Below are positions 17,083 to 24,603 of a stretch of DNA of 32,681 bases, one piece after another (position 1 is the first letter of the stretch; each line of letters begins with the position of its first letter). Source of the DNA: DASZCR01 sp035942915 (GTDB taxonomy: Bacteria; Acidobacteriota; Blastocatellia; Pyrinomonadales; Pyrinomonadaceae); NCBI GenBank assembly GCA_035942915.1, contig DASZCR010000278.1:1-32681 (forward strand). The letters run 5' to 3'. Under the pieces are notes generated by a model that saw only the letters and a list, made by a program, of their open reading frames with translations, was not told the DNA's origin and made no database searches. The translations under genes were made by a program, and so were the position numbers.

Positions 17083-17622
17083 TTAAAAGATTTCCGAGCC
17101 TTTGCGGACGACCGACCATGCAACGTCCGTGAGGGTGTGGCTGGCTGCGCCCCACCAGAGACCGGCGAAGGTCGCGTAGGCGAGGTTCTTGTCCACGCGA
17201 ACGCCGCTCGCCGCCACACCCGCCTCGATTGAGCGCCACGCGCTTACGACCTCTTCCCAACCGGGAGCGACGCCGCCCGCAGTGATGAGCGCACGCAGGT
17301 AGATGCCCGCCGAAATCAGCAGCGTCAGCATCAGTGCGAAGTAGATAACGCGAATCAGCGTGCCGAAGATGATGCCGTGCGACCAGCGCGAGCGGTGTCG
17401 GAAGACCGCGCGGTAGGGAAGCCAGAGGAAGCGGAAGACGCCCCAACGCGTGTACTGCCGCGAGAGGATGTCGAGGTCTGGGCCAAACATCAGACCCCCG
17501 AACAGCGTCGCGCACGTCGCCACAGACGCCAGCAGGTAGCTGCCCGTCAAGCCCCACGCCGCGACAAACGTCGGCGGAGCGATTATCAACGTGATGACAT
17601 CATGCGTCCTTCCCGAAGGCAT
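17083..17622 (-). CDS. DUF2227-type putative metal-binding membrane protein
   Basis: The 179-residue product opens with MPSGRTHDVITLI, contains GGLMFGPDLDILSRQY and RWGVFRFLWLPYRAVFRHRS, and has RWSHGIIFGTLIRVIYF. These are the hallmarks I associate with the DUF2227 family, annotated as putative metal-binding membrane proteins. The His and Asp residues in THD, PDLD, HRS and SHG are the likely ligands. Three or four hydrophobic segments (about 15-45, 85-110 and perhaps 150-165) indicate an inner-membrane protein. The family is related in pattern to the LexA-regulated, membrane-bound YdjM-type hydrolases, but the substrate is unknown. It converges on the unknown gene at 15731 across hairpin repeat copy 3. 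Confidence 0.85.
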   Translation of the reverse strand: MPSGRTHDVITLIIAPPTFVAAWGLTGSYLLASVATCATLFGGLMFGPDLDILSRQYTRWGVFRFLWLPYRAVFRHRSRWSHGIIFGTLIRVIYFALMLTLLISAGIYLRALITAGGVAPGWEEVVSAWRSIEAGVAASGVRVDKNLAYATFAGLWWGAASHTLTDVAWSVVRKGSEIF

Positions 17623-17677
17623 AGTCTTAAGCAGTAATCAGTAAGCAGTAGTCCGTCATCCGTCGCCAATTTAAAGA

Positions 17678-17732
17678 CCGACAGTTTTTGAATGACTGCC
17701 GGCTACTGTTATATCACGCTCCATACTGTCGG
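17678..17732. promoter_or_regulatory. Promoter flanked by inverted repeats upstream of the LpxL-like gene
   Basis: TTGAAT (17688-17693) and TATATC (17710-17715), 16 bases apart with an extended -10 TG, form a fair promoter. It is bracketed by an exact inverted repeat, CCGACAGT (17678-17685) and ACTGTCGG (17725-17732), which could be a repressor site. The predicted leader to the ATG at 17791 is about 70 bases. Confidence 0.4.
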
Positions 17733-17790
17733 CGGTTTGCCAGCCTTCGCACGGGCGCGCTAAACTTAAGCCCTTCGTTCGACGCCACGC

Positions 17791-18768
17791 ATGAGCAAAA
17801 AAGGAAAACTGCAAATCACGTTGGAGTACGCGGCGGCGCACGCCGTGCTTTCGGGGTTCGGGATGCTGCCGAGGCGGCTGGCCGTCGCCGCCGGGCGTGG
17901 TCTCGGTCGCGTCGCATACCGCTTCGCAGGCGGCCTCAGACGCACCGGTCAACGCAATCTCGAACTGGCCTTCCCAGACCTCGACGAGCGCGAGCGCGAG
18001 CGTATCCTGCGCGGCTCGTTCATCAGTCTCGGCCGATTGCTCGGCGAGTTCAGCCAGTTCCCGCGCCACACGCCGGAGACGCTGCGCGAGGTGGTCGAGT
18101 ACGACGCGGAGGATGTCAAACTCCTCGACGTGGCGCGCGAACGCGGACGCGGCGTCATCTTTCTCACCTCGCACCTCGGCGCGTGGGAACTGCTCTGCTT
18201 CGCGCACTCTGCGCTCTACGACCCGCTCAGCTTTCTCGTCCGTCCCATCGACAATCCGCTTATCGAAGACTTAATCGAACGCAGGCGTACGCGCTTCGGC
18301 AACCAGCCGATTGATAAGAAGGCCGCCGCGCTGACGGCGATGCGCCTGCTCAAAAAGAACGGGACGCTCGGTATTCTCGCAGACCTCAACACGCAGCCGC
18401 GCGAGGGCGTCTTCGTCCCCTTCTTCGGCCACCTCGCCTGTACCACCGCAGGCGTCGCCACGCTCGCCCTGCGCACGGACGCGACCGTCATCCCATGCTG
18501 CGCGCCTTGGGACGAAGCGCGCGGTCGCTTCGTCTTTCGCGGCGGCCCCGTCCTCGAACTCGTCCGCACGGGCGACCCTGAACGCGACGTGGAAATCAAC
18601 ACGGCCAACTTCACCGCCGCCATCGAGCGGCAGGTGAGAGCCTACCCGGAGCAGTGGCTCTGGATTCATAAGCGCTGGAAGACACGTCCGGCGGGCGAAC
18701 CAGACCTCTACGCGCGCCACCTTGAGCGCGACGCGAAGTCAAAAACTGCGACTCAAACCACAACCTGA
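17791..18768 (+). CDS. LpxL/HtrB-family lysophospholipid or lipid A acyltransferase
   Basis: The 325-residue product matches the LpxL/HtrB acyltransferase layout. Members transfer secondary acyl chains to lipid A precursors or to other lipid acceptors at the cytosolic face of the inner membrane. The N-terminus has a hydrophobic patch; RTGQRNLELAFPDLDERER is the family's typical segment near residue 55. The catalytic H-x4-D/E motif appears as SHLGAWELL (H128, E133). RNTEF-type substrate segments are replaced by FLVRPIDNPLIEDLIERRR. Later motifs are GILADLNTQPREGVFVPFFG and, near the end, YPEQWLWIHKRWKTRP. No Shine-Dalgarno sequence is evident. The exact acceptor lipid cannot be assigned; a gene symbol is therefore withheld. 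Confidence 0.92.
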   Translation: MSKKGKLQITLEYAAAHAVLSGFGMLPRRLAVAAGRGLGRVAYRFAGGLRRTGQRNLELAFPDLDERERERILRGSFISLGRLLGEFSQFPRHTPETLREVVEYDAEDVKLLDVARERGRGVIFLTSHLGAWELLCFAHSALYDPLSFLVRPIDNPLIEDLIERRRTRFGNQPIDKKAAALTAMRLLKKNGTLGILADLNTQPREGVFVPFFGHLACTTAGVATLALRTDATVIPCCAPWDEARGRFVFRGGPVLELVRTGDPERDVEINTANFTAAIERQVRAYPEQWLWIHKRWKTRPAGEPDLYARHLERDAKSKTATQTTT

Positions 18769-18847
18769 AATATTTTTTCCACTTAATCGGTTAACCATCA
18801 AGTTCCACTTGAAGCTTTAGATTCAAGCACTTATGGCTATCCCTTGT

Positions 18848-18896
18848 CGGCTGTCACAAAATTGTGTAGAAAGCGTGATTTTTTGCTTGACAGCCG
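18848..18896. repeat. 9-bp inverted repeat overlapping the -35 element
   Basis: CGGCTGTCA (18848-18856) and TGACAGCCG (18888-18896) are exact inverted copies 31 bases apart. The right arm covers the -35 TTGACA of the promoter at 18887. It may be an operator pair, or a loose hairpin at the end of the acyltransferase transcript. Confidence 0.6.
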
Positions 18897-18915
18897 GAGA
18901 TGTTTGGTGTAATTT
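18887..18915 (+). promoter_or_regulatory. Near-consensus sigma70 promoter for the candidate ncRNA
   Basis: A perfect -35 TTGACA (18887-18892) is followed after exactly 17 bases by TAATTT (18910-18915). It is the best promoter in the window. Transcription would begin near 18922, and no coding gene lies downstream on this strand before the terminator at 19194. Confidence 0.7.
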
Positions 18916-18921
18916 TGCACA

Positions 18922-19236
18922 CGTTCGACGAAGCCTAACAGATTACATGAAGTCAGTCGTGCTTCGATGATGCTTGAAATGAGCGTGAGAGTCGGGTCGT
19001 CCAGAGCGAACCTTTACGGGCGTTGAGCAGGATTATCTTAAGAGTGATGCTCACAGGAAGGTCGCCGAAATTTACAAGCTATTTTATCTCGCCCAACCCC
19101 AACTCGACCGCCACAATCGCCGGATCGCCCGTAGGTGACGATCTCCAGCACCCGTTAACGCCACCCTGAATCTCCGAGCCTGCCCAAAGTTTCGCCCCGT
19201 TAGTCTTCCCCTAAGACTAACGGGGCTCTTCCTTTT
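18922..19236 (+). ncRNA. Candidate structured non-coding RNA, about 310 nt
   Basis: The unit is bounded by a strong promoter (18887-18915) and an intrinsic terminator (19194-19236). Local hairpins are visible: CGAAGC (18929-18934) with GCTTCG (18961-18966); TGAGCA (19024-19029) with TGCTCA (19048-19053); GATCG with CGATC (19123-19143). It lacks the conserved GAGGAAAGUCC of RNase P, the tRNA-like ends of tmRNA and the SRP GGAAG tetraloop arm, so I cannot assign it to a known class. Short frames inside (for example seven codons from 18947 and about 18 from 18967, which overlap) could be leader or small peptides. The neighbouring gene on the right is on the other strand, so it is not a leader for that gene. 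Confidence 0.5.
19194..19236 (+). terminator. Rho-independent terminator of the candidate ncRNA
   Basis: GCCCCGTTAGTCTT (19194-19207) pairs perfectly with AAGACTAACGGGGC (19213-19226) around CCCCT, followed by TCTTCCTTTTT. The T-rich tail is on the plus strand only, so it ends plus-strand transcripts, not the minus-strand E1 gene that stops at 19270. Confidence 0.9.
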
Positions 19237-19269
19237 TATCCCCGAAAATTCGTTCGACGCCGAGCCGCT

Positions 19270-21390
19270 TCAGTAGGCGTGCAGTTCCGTGATGGCACTT
19301 GAGACATCTTCGACTTGCGGCAGAATCGCGTCTTCGAGTTGCGGCGCGTAGGCGACGAAGGTGTCGAGCGCGGCGACGCGTTTGACGGGCGCGTCCAGAT
19401 ACTCAAACAACTCATCCGAGATGCGCGCGGCGATTTCCGCTCCGAAGCCGTGCGTGCGCGTGTCCTCGTGCGCGACGATGACGCGGCTCGTTTTGCGCAC
19501 GGAGGCGGCAATCGTCTCCCAGTCATAAGGCGCGAGCGTGCGCAGGTCTATCACTTCGACGCTGATGCCTTGTTGCTGCTCGGCCTGCTTGGCGGCGACG
19601 AGCGTGCGTTGCACGAGCGCGCCGTAGGTGATAACGGAGAGGTCTCTGCCCTCGCGGACGGTGCGCGCCTTGCCGAACGGAATCATGAAACCGTCGGGCG
19701 GGTAGGGCGACTTGTTGTAAGCCTGTCGGTAGAGGTGCTTGTGTTCGAGAAAGAGCACCGGGTCGTCTGAGCGAATCGCGGTGCGTAGGAGTCCGTTGGC
19801 GTCGAGCGCGTTCGACGGGTAGACGACGCGCAGGCCGGGGATGTGCGTGAAGAGCGTGTCGCCCGATTGCGAGTGATAGACCGCGCCGCCTTTCAAGTAG
19901 CCGCCGACGGGAACGCGCATCACGATGGGGCATTTCCAGTCGCCGCCGGAACGCCAGCGCATCAGCGCCAGTTCGTTTCTGATTTGATGATAGGCAGGCC
20001 AGATGTAGTCGAAGAACTGTATCTCGACGACGGGCTTGAGACCGCGCGTCGCCATCCCTATCGCGCGGCCGACGATGTTGGCCTCGGCGAGCGGCGAGTT
20101 GAAGACGCGCGCGCCGCCGAACTTCCTTTGCAGGTTGGCCGTCACCTTGAAGACGCCGCCCTTGCCTTTGACTTGGCCGAGATACTGCTCGCGCGAAACG
20201 TCTGCTACGTCCTCCCCGAAGACGACGATGGCCGGGTCGCGCGCCATCTCCTCGTGAAGACAGCGATTGATTAAGTCAACCATCGTGCCGGGGTTGCCTG
20301 AAAGCTCGACTCCCGCCTCCGTGTCGAACTCCTGAGAAGTCGGGTCAACTTCGGGCGAGTAGACGAAGTCGGTCGCCGTCGCCTGCGCGGGCTGCGGGCT
20401 GGCGAGCGCCTTGTCTGTCGCTTCGTTGACGACCGCATCAACCTCGTCTTTAATCTTCTGCAACTCTTCCTGTGTGACAAAGCCTTCATCGACTAAGAGC
20501 GCGCCGAAGCGTTTGACCGGGTCGCGCTCGGCGTCCGACGTGCGCTCTTCGTCTGGACGATAGAGCTTCTCGTCGTCCGAGAGCGAGTGCGAGTAGGGGC
20601 GTATCACTTTGGCGTGGACGAGCGCCGGGCCGCGCCGCGCGCGACAATACTCGACGGCGCGCCTCAGGGTTTCGAGAGACTCGATGGGGTCTGTGCCGTC
20701 GCAGCGTTCGACGAGGAGGTCTGGGAAGCCTTCGACAAGTTTGGACACGTCGCCGCCCGCCGTCTGCACTTCGACGGGGACGCTGATGGCGTAGCCGTTA
20801 TCTTCGATGAGAAAGAGGACGGGCAACTTCAAGTTGCTCGCCGTGTTGAGCGCCTCCCAGAACTCGCCCTCGCTCGTCGTGCCGTCGCCCGAAGAGCAGT
20901 AAACCACCTCGTCGCCCTTAAAACCTGCCACGCGCTCTTTGATATCTTCGATGAGCGTTGCGCGATAGCTGGCCTCGGCGCAACCGACGGCCTGCAAGAA
21001 CTGTGTGCCGGTGGGCGAAGACTGCGAGACGATGTTGAGGGCTTTGTGCCCCCAGTGCGAAGGCATCTGGCGGCCGTGCGAGTTCGGGTCGGCGGCCGCG
21101 CCGACGGCCGAGAGCAGTTGTTCGAGCGGCGTCATGCCGAGTTGGAGGCAGAGCGCACGGTCGCGATAATAAGGATAGAACCAATCGTAGGCGGGACGCA
21201 GCGCCAGCCCGGCGGCGACGAGCACGGCCTCGTGCCCCGCGCCCGAAATCTGGAAGAAGATTTTATTCTGCCCCTTGAGCTGAATCTCTTTATCGTCGAT
21301 GCGCCGCGACATGAACATCGTGCGGTAGATGCCAATCATCTCCTCGCGGCTCAAGCCGCGATACTCCTGCGCCTTCAACTCGGTCGCCAT
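19270..21390 (-). CDS. Fused alpha/beta 2-oxoacid dehydrogenase E1 component
   Basis: The 706-residue protein joins the alpha and beta subunits of a TPP-dependent E1 of branched-chain 2-oxoacid or related dehydrogenase complexes, which decarboxylate the 2-oxoacid and pass the acyl group to E2 lipoyl domains. The alpha half (about 1-320) shows [24 protein letters not shown] and the TPP/Mg motif [18 protein letters not shown], ending [10 protein letters not shown] (GDG at 168-170). A polar linker (about 320-365) follows. The beta half has [60 protein letters not shown] and [23 protein letters not shown] lies about 10 bases before the ATG. A TPR gene lies 45 bases upstream and may be cotranscribed. 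E2 and E3 genes are not in the window. Confidence 0.95.
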   Translation of the reverse strand: MATELKAQEYRGLSREEMIGIYRTMFMSRRIDDKEIQLKGQNKIFFQISGAGHEAVLVAAGLALRPAYDWFYPYYRDRALCLQLGMTPLEQLLSAVGAAADPNSHGRQMPSHWGHKALNIVSQSSPTGTQFLQAVGCAEASYRATLIEDIKERVAGFKGDEVVYCSSGDGTTSEGEFWEALNTASNLKLPVLFLIEDNGYAISVPVEVQTAGGDVSKLVEGFPDLLVERCDGTDPIESLETLRRAVEYCRARRGPALVHAKVIRPYSHSLSDDEKLYRPDEERTSDAERDPVKRFGALLVDEGFVTQEELQKIKDEVDAVVNEATDKALASPQPAQATATDFVYSPEVDPTSQEFDTEAGVELSGNPGTMVDLINRCLHEEMARDPAIVVFGEDVADVSREQYLGQVKGKGGVFKVTANLQRKFGGARVFNSPLAEANIVGRAIGMATRGLKPVVEIQFFDYIWPAYHQIRNELALMRWRSGGDWKCPIVMRVPVGGYLKGGAVYHSQSGDTLFTHIPGLRVVYPSNALDANGLLRTAIRSDDPVLFLEHKHLYRQAYNKSPYPPDGFMIPFGKARTVREGRDLSVITYGALVQRTLVAAKQAEQQQGISVEVIDLRTLAPYDWETIAASVRKTSRVIVAHEDTRTHGFGAEIAARISDELFEYLDAPVKRVAALDTFVAYAPQLEDAILPQVEDVSSAITELHAY

Positions 21391-21435
21391 AACTTTTTAC
21401 TCCAAAAAAAATATAGACCCGCTTCGCTTTCAATA

Positions 21436-21753
21436 TCAGTCGTCGAATTCCGTCTCAAGCGCCATCCGGTAGTCTGCCGCCATCGAGGGGTGGCCGTGCG
21501 CGTGCGCGACCTCTGCGCCGCGCTGGTAAGCCTTGCGCGCCGCCTCGCGTTTGCCGGTCTTCAGATAGGCGGCGGCTAACATGCCGTAGGCATTGCCCTC
21601 GTCGTCGGCGCGCTGAAGGTATTCGGCAAGCGTTTCGATGACCTCCTCGAAGCGCCCCTCCTTCTCGTACTCCTTGGCAAGCCCGAAGAGGACGGACGTG
21701 TTCTCCGGGTCGCTCTCCAACATCATGCGGAACAGGTCGATGCGTGAAGACAT
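21436..21753 (-). CDS. Small TPR protein, 105 residues
   Basis: The product has about two and a half tetratricopeptide repeats: NTSVLFGLAKEYEKEGRFEE, then VIETLAEYLQRADDEGNAYG, MLAAAYLKTGKREAARKAYQ, with the usual small residue at position 8 and Ala at position 20 of the units. It is cytosolic with no signal peptide. It lies 45 bases upstream of the fused E1 gene on the same strand and is probably in the same transcript; a role as an adaptor is inference from fold only. A dispersed hairpin repeat lies immediately upstream, at 21761-21836. Confidence 0.85.
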   Translation of the reverse strand: MSSRIDLFRMMLESDPENTSVLFGLAKEYEKEGRFEEVIETLAEYLQRADDEGNAYGMLAAAYLKTGKREAARKAYQRGAEVAHAHGHPSMAADYRMALETEFDD

Positions 21754-21760
21754 AAGACAA

Positions 21761-21836
21761 GTGAGAGGTGAGAGGTGATGGGTGATAAGAGAAGACAGGT
21801 TTTTGTCCTATCACTTATCACCCGGCACTTATCACC
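21761..21836. repeat. Dispersed GTGATAG hairpin repeat, copy 4
   Basis: GTGAGAGGTGAGAGGTGATGG and GTGATAAGAGAAGACAGG, then TTTTTGTCCTATCACTTATCACC and a last ATCACC unit. The core AAGACAGGTTTTT is conserved; the outer units have decayed (GTGAGAG). It sits between the acyl-CoA dehydrogenase stop (21840) and the TPR gene. Confidence 0.8.
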
Positions 21837-21839
21837 GTG

Positions 21840-23033
21840 TTACTGCACCTTCGGCTGACGGTTCTCGATGATGAGCTTGGCGATGGTCTGTAGTTGCATG
21901 TTCGACGTGCCTTCGTAGATGGCTCCGATTTTCGAGTCGCGCCAGAATTTCTCGACCGGATAGTCTTTGACGAAGCCGTAGCCGCCGTAGAGTTCGATGG
22001 CTTTGGACGAAATCTTTTCGGCGGCGCGCGATGAGTAGAGTTTAGCCATCGCCGCCTCTTTGACGAACGGGCGTCCGGCGTCTTTGAGGCGCGCCGCGTT
22101 GTAGACCATCAGCCGCGCGGCTTCGAGTTCGACGGCCAACTCGGCCAGTTGAAACTGCACGGCCTGAAACTCGTTGATGGATTTGCCGAACTGCTTGCGC
22201 TCGCTCGTGTAGCGAAGAGCCGCTTCGAACGCGCCGCGCGCCAGTCCAATCATCTGCGCGCCGATGCCGATGCGCCCCTCGTTTAAAGTCTCGATGGAGA
22301 CCTTATAGCCTTTGCCGACCTCGCCGAGGACGTTCTCCTTCGGCACACGGCAACCGTCGAGGATGATTTCCGTCGTCGAAGAGGCGCGGATGCCGAGCTT
22401 GTTCTCCTTCTTGCCGACGGAGAAACCCTCGAAGCCTTTCTCGACGATGAAGGCCGTGATGCCGCGATATCCGGCCTCCGGGTTAGCGTTGGCGAAGACG
22501 ACGAAGATTTCGGCCTCGTTGCCGTTCGTAATCCAGAGCTTCTGTCCCGACACTTCGTAGTGGTCGCCCCGGTCGAAGGCGCGCGTCTGCATGGCGAAGG
22601 CGTCCGAGCCGGAGCCTGCTTCGGAGAGCGCGTAGGCGCCGACGGTGTCGGTCGCCAGACGCGGCAGATACTTCTTCTTCTGCTCCGGGTTTCCCCAACG
22701 GATGATGGCGTTGTTGACGAGCGTGTTCTGCACGTCCATCAGCACGCCGACCGAAGGGTCAACGCGCGAGAGCTCTTCGACGCCGACGATAGCCATGAAG
22801 AAGGACGCACCCGTGCCGCCGTACTCTTCCGGCGTCTCGACGCCCATCAGGCCGAGGTCGAAGAGCTGTTTGATGACGGCCGCGTCCATCTTCGCGTGCT
22901 CGTCCATCTCCTCGCGCCGCTTGAGTATCTCGCCTTCGGCGAACTCGCGCACGGAGGCGCGGAACATCTCTTCGTCTTCGGAGTAGAGGGTCAAGGGAGT
23001 CCCCGTCAGGAGTTCTGTCGCTGCTTTGCTCAT
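21840..23033 (-). CDS. Acyl-CoA dehydrogenase
   Basis: This FAD flavoenzyme introduces the alpha-beta double bond in acyl-CoA thioesters and passes electrons to ETF. I start it at the ATG at 23033 (MSKAATELLTG, 397 residues) because the extension to 23105 is not family-like. Visible motifs: YALSEAGSGSDAFAMQTRA and KLWITNGNEAEIFVVFA (FAD/substrate binding), GIRASSTTEIILDGCRVPKE, NEGRIGIGAQMIGLARGAFE, RKQFGKSINEFQAVQFQLAE, and near the C-terminus GGYGFVKDYPVEKFWRDSKI. The catalytic base is Glu at about 374 in GAIYEGTSNMQLQ, the position used by short-chain and butyryl-type enzymes. The real chain-length preference is not certain. It is followed at its 3' end by hairpin repeat copy 4. A 23-base palindrome lies about 100 bases upstream. 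Confidence 0.96.
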   Translation of the reverse strand: MSKAATELLTGTPLTLYSEDEEMFRASVREFAEGEILKRREEMDEHAKMDAAVIKQLFDLGLMGVETPEEYGGTGASFFMAIVGVEELSRVDPSVGVLMDVQNTLVNNAIIRWGNPEQKKKYLPRLATDTVGAYALSEAGSGSDAFAMQTRAFDRGDHYEVSGQKLWITNGNEAEIFVVFANANPEAGYRGITAFIVEKGFEGFSVGKKENKLGIRASSTTEIILDGCRVPKENVLGEVGKGYKVSIETLNEGRIGIGAQMIGLARGAFEAALRYTSERKQFGKSINEFQAVQFQLAELAVELEAARLMVYNAARLKDAGRPFVKEAAMAKLYSSRAAEKISSKAIELYGGYGFVKDYPVEKFWRDSKIGAIYEGTSNMQLQTIAKLIIENRQPKVQ

Positions 23034-23134
23034 CGCTCTTTGACTCACAGAAAATAAGATTAAGGTGTACCGCGTAGGATGGCCTAGAAGAGCGTCTCCG
23101 GTCAACTCGCGCCGAGCGGTTCACCAGATGCAGC

Positions 23135-23157
23135 AATACTGCGTCAGGCGCAGTATT
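23135..23157. promoter_or_regulatory. Palindrome between divergent acyl-CoA dehydrogenase and flippase genes
   Basis: AATACTGCG and CGCAGTATT are perfect inverted copies around TCAGG. The size and symmetry suit a dimeric repressor of the TetR or GntR kind, which often control acyl-CoA genes; that assignment is inference. It could also be a simple hairpin. Confidence 0.45.
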
Positions 23158-23275
23158 TTACCCGGCAGGAAGCGAACTGTCAGGCACGGGGAAGTGCGCC
23201 GCTGGCGCGGCTTTCGCGCGTGGCACGCCGTTCGTTAAAGGAAGCGCACCGAAGCGTTTGGGACGAGGGGCGGCG

Positions 23276-24472
23276 ATGGCGTATCTTGGTGGCTCGATGG
23301 CTATCTGCGAACAGTGCGGGCGGGCGCTCACGGCGAGCGACGGGACGTGCGCGACGTGCGGTGCGGCGCAGGTGCGCGCCGGGAGCGAAGAGCCTGAGAG
23401 GACTCGTCCCGCGTCGTCTACGCGCAGGCTCTCGGTGGCAGGCGTCGCCTTCGCTGTGGCCGGGTTGCTCCTCTTTGTTTACGTCGTCTGGAACGCCGAC
23501 GTGGCGAAGATTTACGCAGACCTGCGACGGCTCGGCGCGGGCTTCCTCGTCATCCTCCTGCTCTCCGGTTTCAGGTTCGCCGTCCGCGCGCTGGCCTGGA
23601 CGCTCTGCTTTGAAGCGCCGCACAGACTGCGTTTCCGCGACGCCTTCAGGGCTTACCTGACGGGCGACGCCGTAGGCAACATCGTGCCGCTTGGCATCGT
23701 CGTCAGCGAGCCTGCGAAGGCGGCTCTGGTGCGCGAGCGCGTGCCGCTTGTGGCGGGGCTTTCGGCCATCGCGGTCGAGAACATCTTCTACAGCCTGTCG
23801 GTCGCGCTCTTTGTTTCGAGCGGCGCGGTGGCCTTGCTGTGGAGCTTCGAGTTGTCGCGCGTGCAGCGTTGGGTGAACATCTCCGTGCTGTTGGGGACGG
23901 GCGCGGTCTTGATGTTCGGCTTCGCCATGGTGGCGATGCAGTGGAAGATTCTGAGCGGGGCGTTGGAGCGGCTTTATGCGCGCGGCGTGGCGCGTCGTTT
24001 GTTGGAGACGGGGCGCGTGCGTGTGCGCTCGCTCGAAGAGCGCGTCTACGGTTTTTACAGGAACAACCAGCGACGCTTTCTGCCCATCCTGCTGCTCGAA
24101 GCCTGCTTTCACGCGGCGGGCGTGGCCGAGGCATACGTGACGCTCTACTTCGTCAACGGCGAGCCGCCGGGCTTGCTCGCGGCCTTCATCCTCGAATCCG
24201 TCAACCGCGTCATCAACGTAGTGTTCAAGTTCGTGCCGCTGCGGGTCGGGGTGGACGAGGCCGGGACGGGGAAGACGACGCAACTGCTGCAACTGGGCGC
24301 GACCGTCGGCGTCACGCTCGCCATCGTGCGGAAGGCGCGGATGCTCTGCTGGACGGGCGTCGGCGTCGGCCTGCTCGTCGCGCGCGGCCTCTCCGTGCGC
24401 GAAGTGGCCGAGCAAGCCGCGCGCGCCAAAAGCCCGAAGGCGAAAGAATTGGAGATGATGAGTAACAGGTGA
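23276..24472 (+). CDS. Zinc-ribbon flippase-like (lysylphosphatidylglycerol synthase TM-type) membrane protein
   Basis: The ATG at 23276 has GAGGGG a few bases upstream; an ATG at 23297 is also possible. The N-terminus is a zinc ribbon (CEQCGRALTASDGTCATCGAAQ region; two CxxC pairs near residues 11-14 and 25-28) and a polar linker. About eight hydrophobic segments follow, with RFAVRALAWTLCF, YLTGDAVGNIVPLGIVVSEP, AKAALVRERVPL and VNRVINVVFKFVPLRVGVDE. These resemble the UPF0104/LPG_synthase_TM flippase-like domain, which in known members moves lipids across the membrane; the substrate here is unknown. The reading frame ends inside hairpin repeat copy 5, which supplies its TGA. The zinc-ribbon fusion parallels the RDD protein at 1-502. 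Confidence 0.88.
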   Translation: MAYLGGSMAICEQCGRALTASDGTCATCGAAQVRAGSEEPERTRPASSTRRLSVAGVAFAVAGLLLFVYVVWNADVAKIYADLRRLGAGFLVILLLSGFRFAVRALAWTLCFEAPHRLRFRDAFRAYLTGDAVGNIVPLGIVVSEPAKAALVRERVPLVAGLSAIAVENIFYSLSVALFVSSGAVALLWSFELSRVQRWVNISVLLGTGAVLMFGFAMVAMQWKILSGALERLYARGVARRLLETGRVRVRSLEERVYGFYRNNQRRFLPILLLEACFHAAGVAEAYVTLYFVNGEPPGLLAAFILESVNRVINVVFKFVPLRVGVDEAGTGKTTQLLQLGATVGVTLAIVRKARMLCWTGVGVGLLVARGLSVREVAEQAARAKSPKAKELEMMSNR

Positions 24473-24592
24473 TAGGTGATGGGTGATAGGTGATAGGAGA
24501 TGGGTGATAAGAAGAGCGTGATAGGTGATAGGTGATGAGTGATAGGAGAAGACAGGTTTTCTCTTATCACCTATCACCCATCACCTATCACT
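24468..24592. repeat. Dispersed GTGATAG hairpin repeat, copy 5
   Basis: GTGATAGGTGATGGGTGATAGG units with a truncated middle (GAAGAGC), then AGGAGAAGACAGGTTTTCTCTTATCACC and inverted units. It begins within the last codons of the flippase-like gene, giving its stop codon (AGG-TGA at 24467-24472), and ends 11 bases before the TTG start of the next gene. Confidence 0.85.
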
Positions 24593-24603
24593 GAGGTTTT
24601 ACC

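Larger units (their letters stand above)
18769..19269. other. 500-base gene-free region holding promoter, candidate ncRNA and terminator
   Basis: No convincing protein frame occurs here on either strand. The stretch is visibly more AT-rich than its neighbours at its left end. It contains a 9-bp inverted repeat, a near-consensus promoter, about 300 bases of structured-looking sequence and an intrinsic terminator, described in separate entries. The last 40 bases (19230-19269) hold nothing I recognise. Confidence 0.7.

Noticed and set aside
18947..19026. Overlapping small frames (7 codons from 18947, about 18 from 18967) as real peptides
   Set aside because: No ribosome-binding site is evident and such short frames arise by chance; I kept the stretch as a candidate ncRNA.
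23180..24577. 465-residue minus-strand frame opposite the flippase-like gene, including repeat-derived residues
   Set aside because: Its start is translated from the hairpin repeat and its composition is that of shadow frames; the plus-strand membrane protein is convincing.
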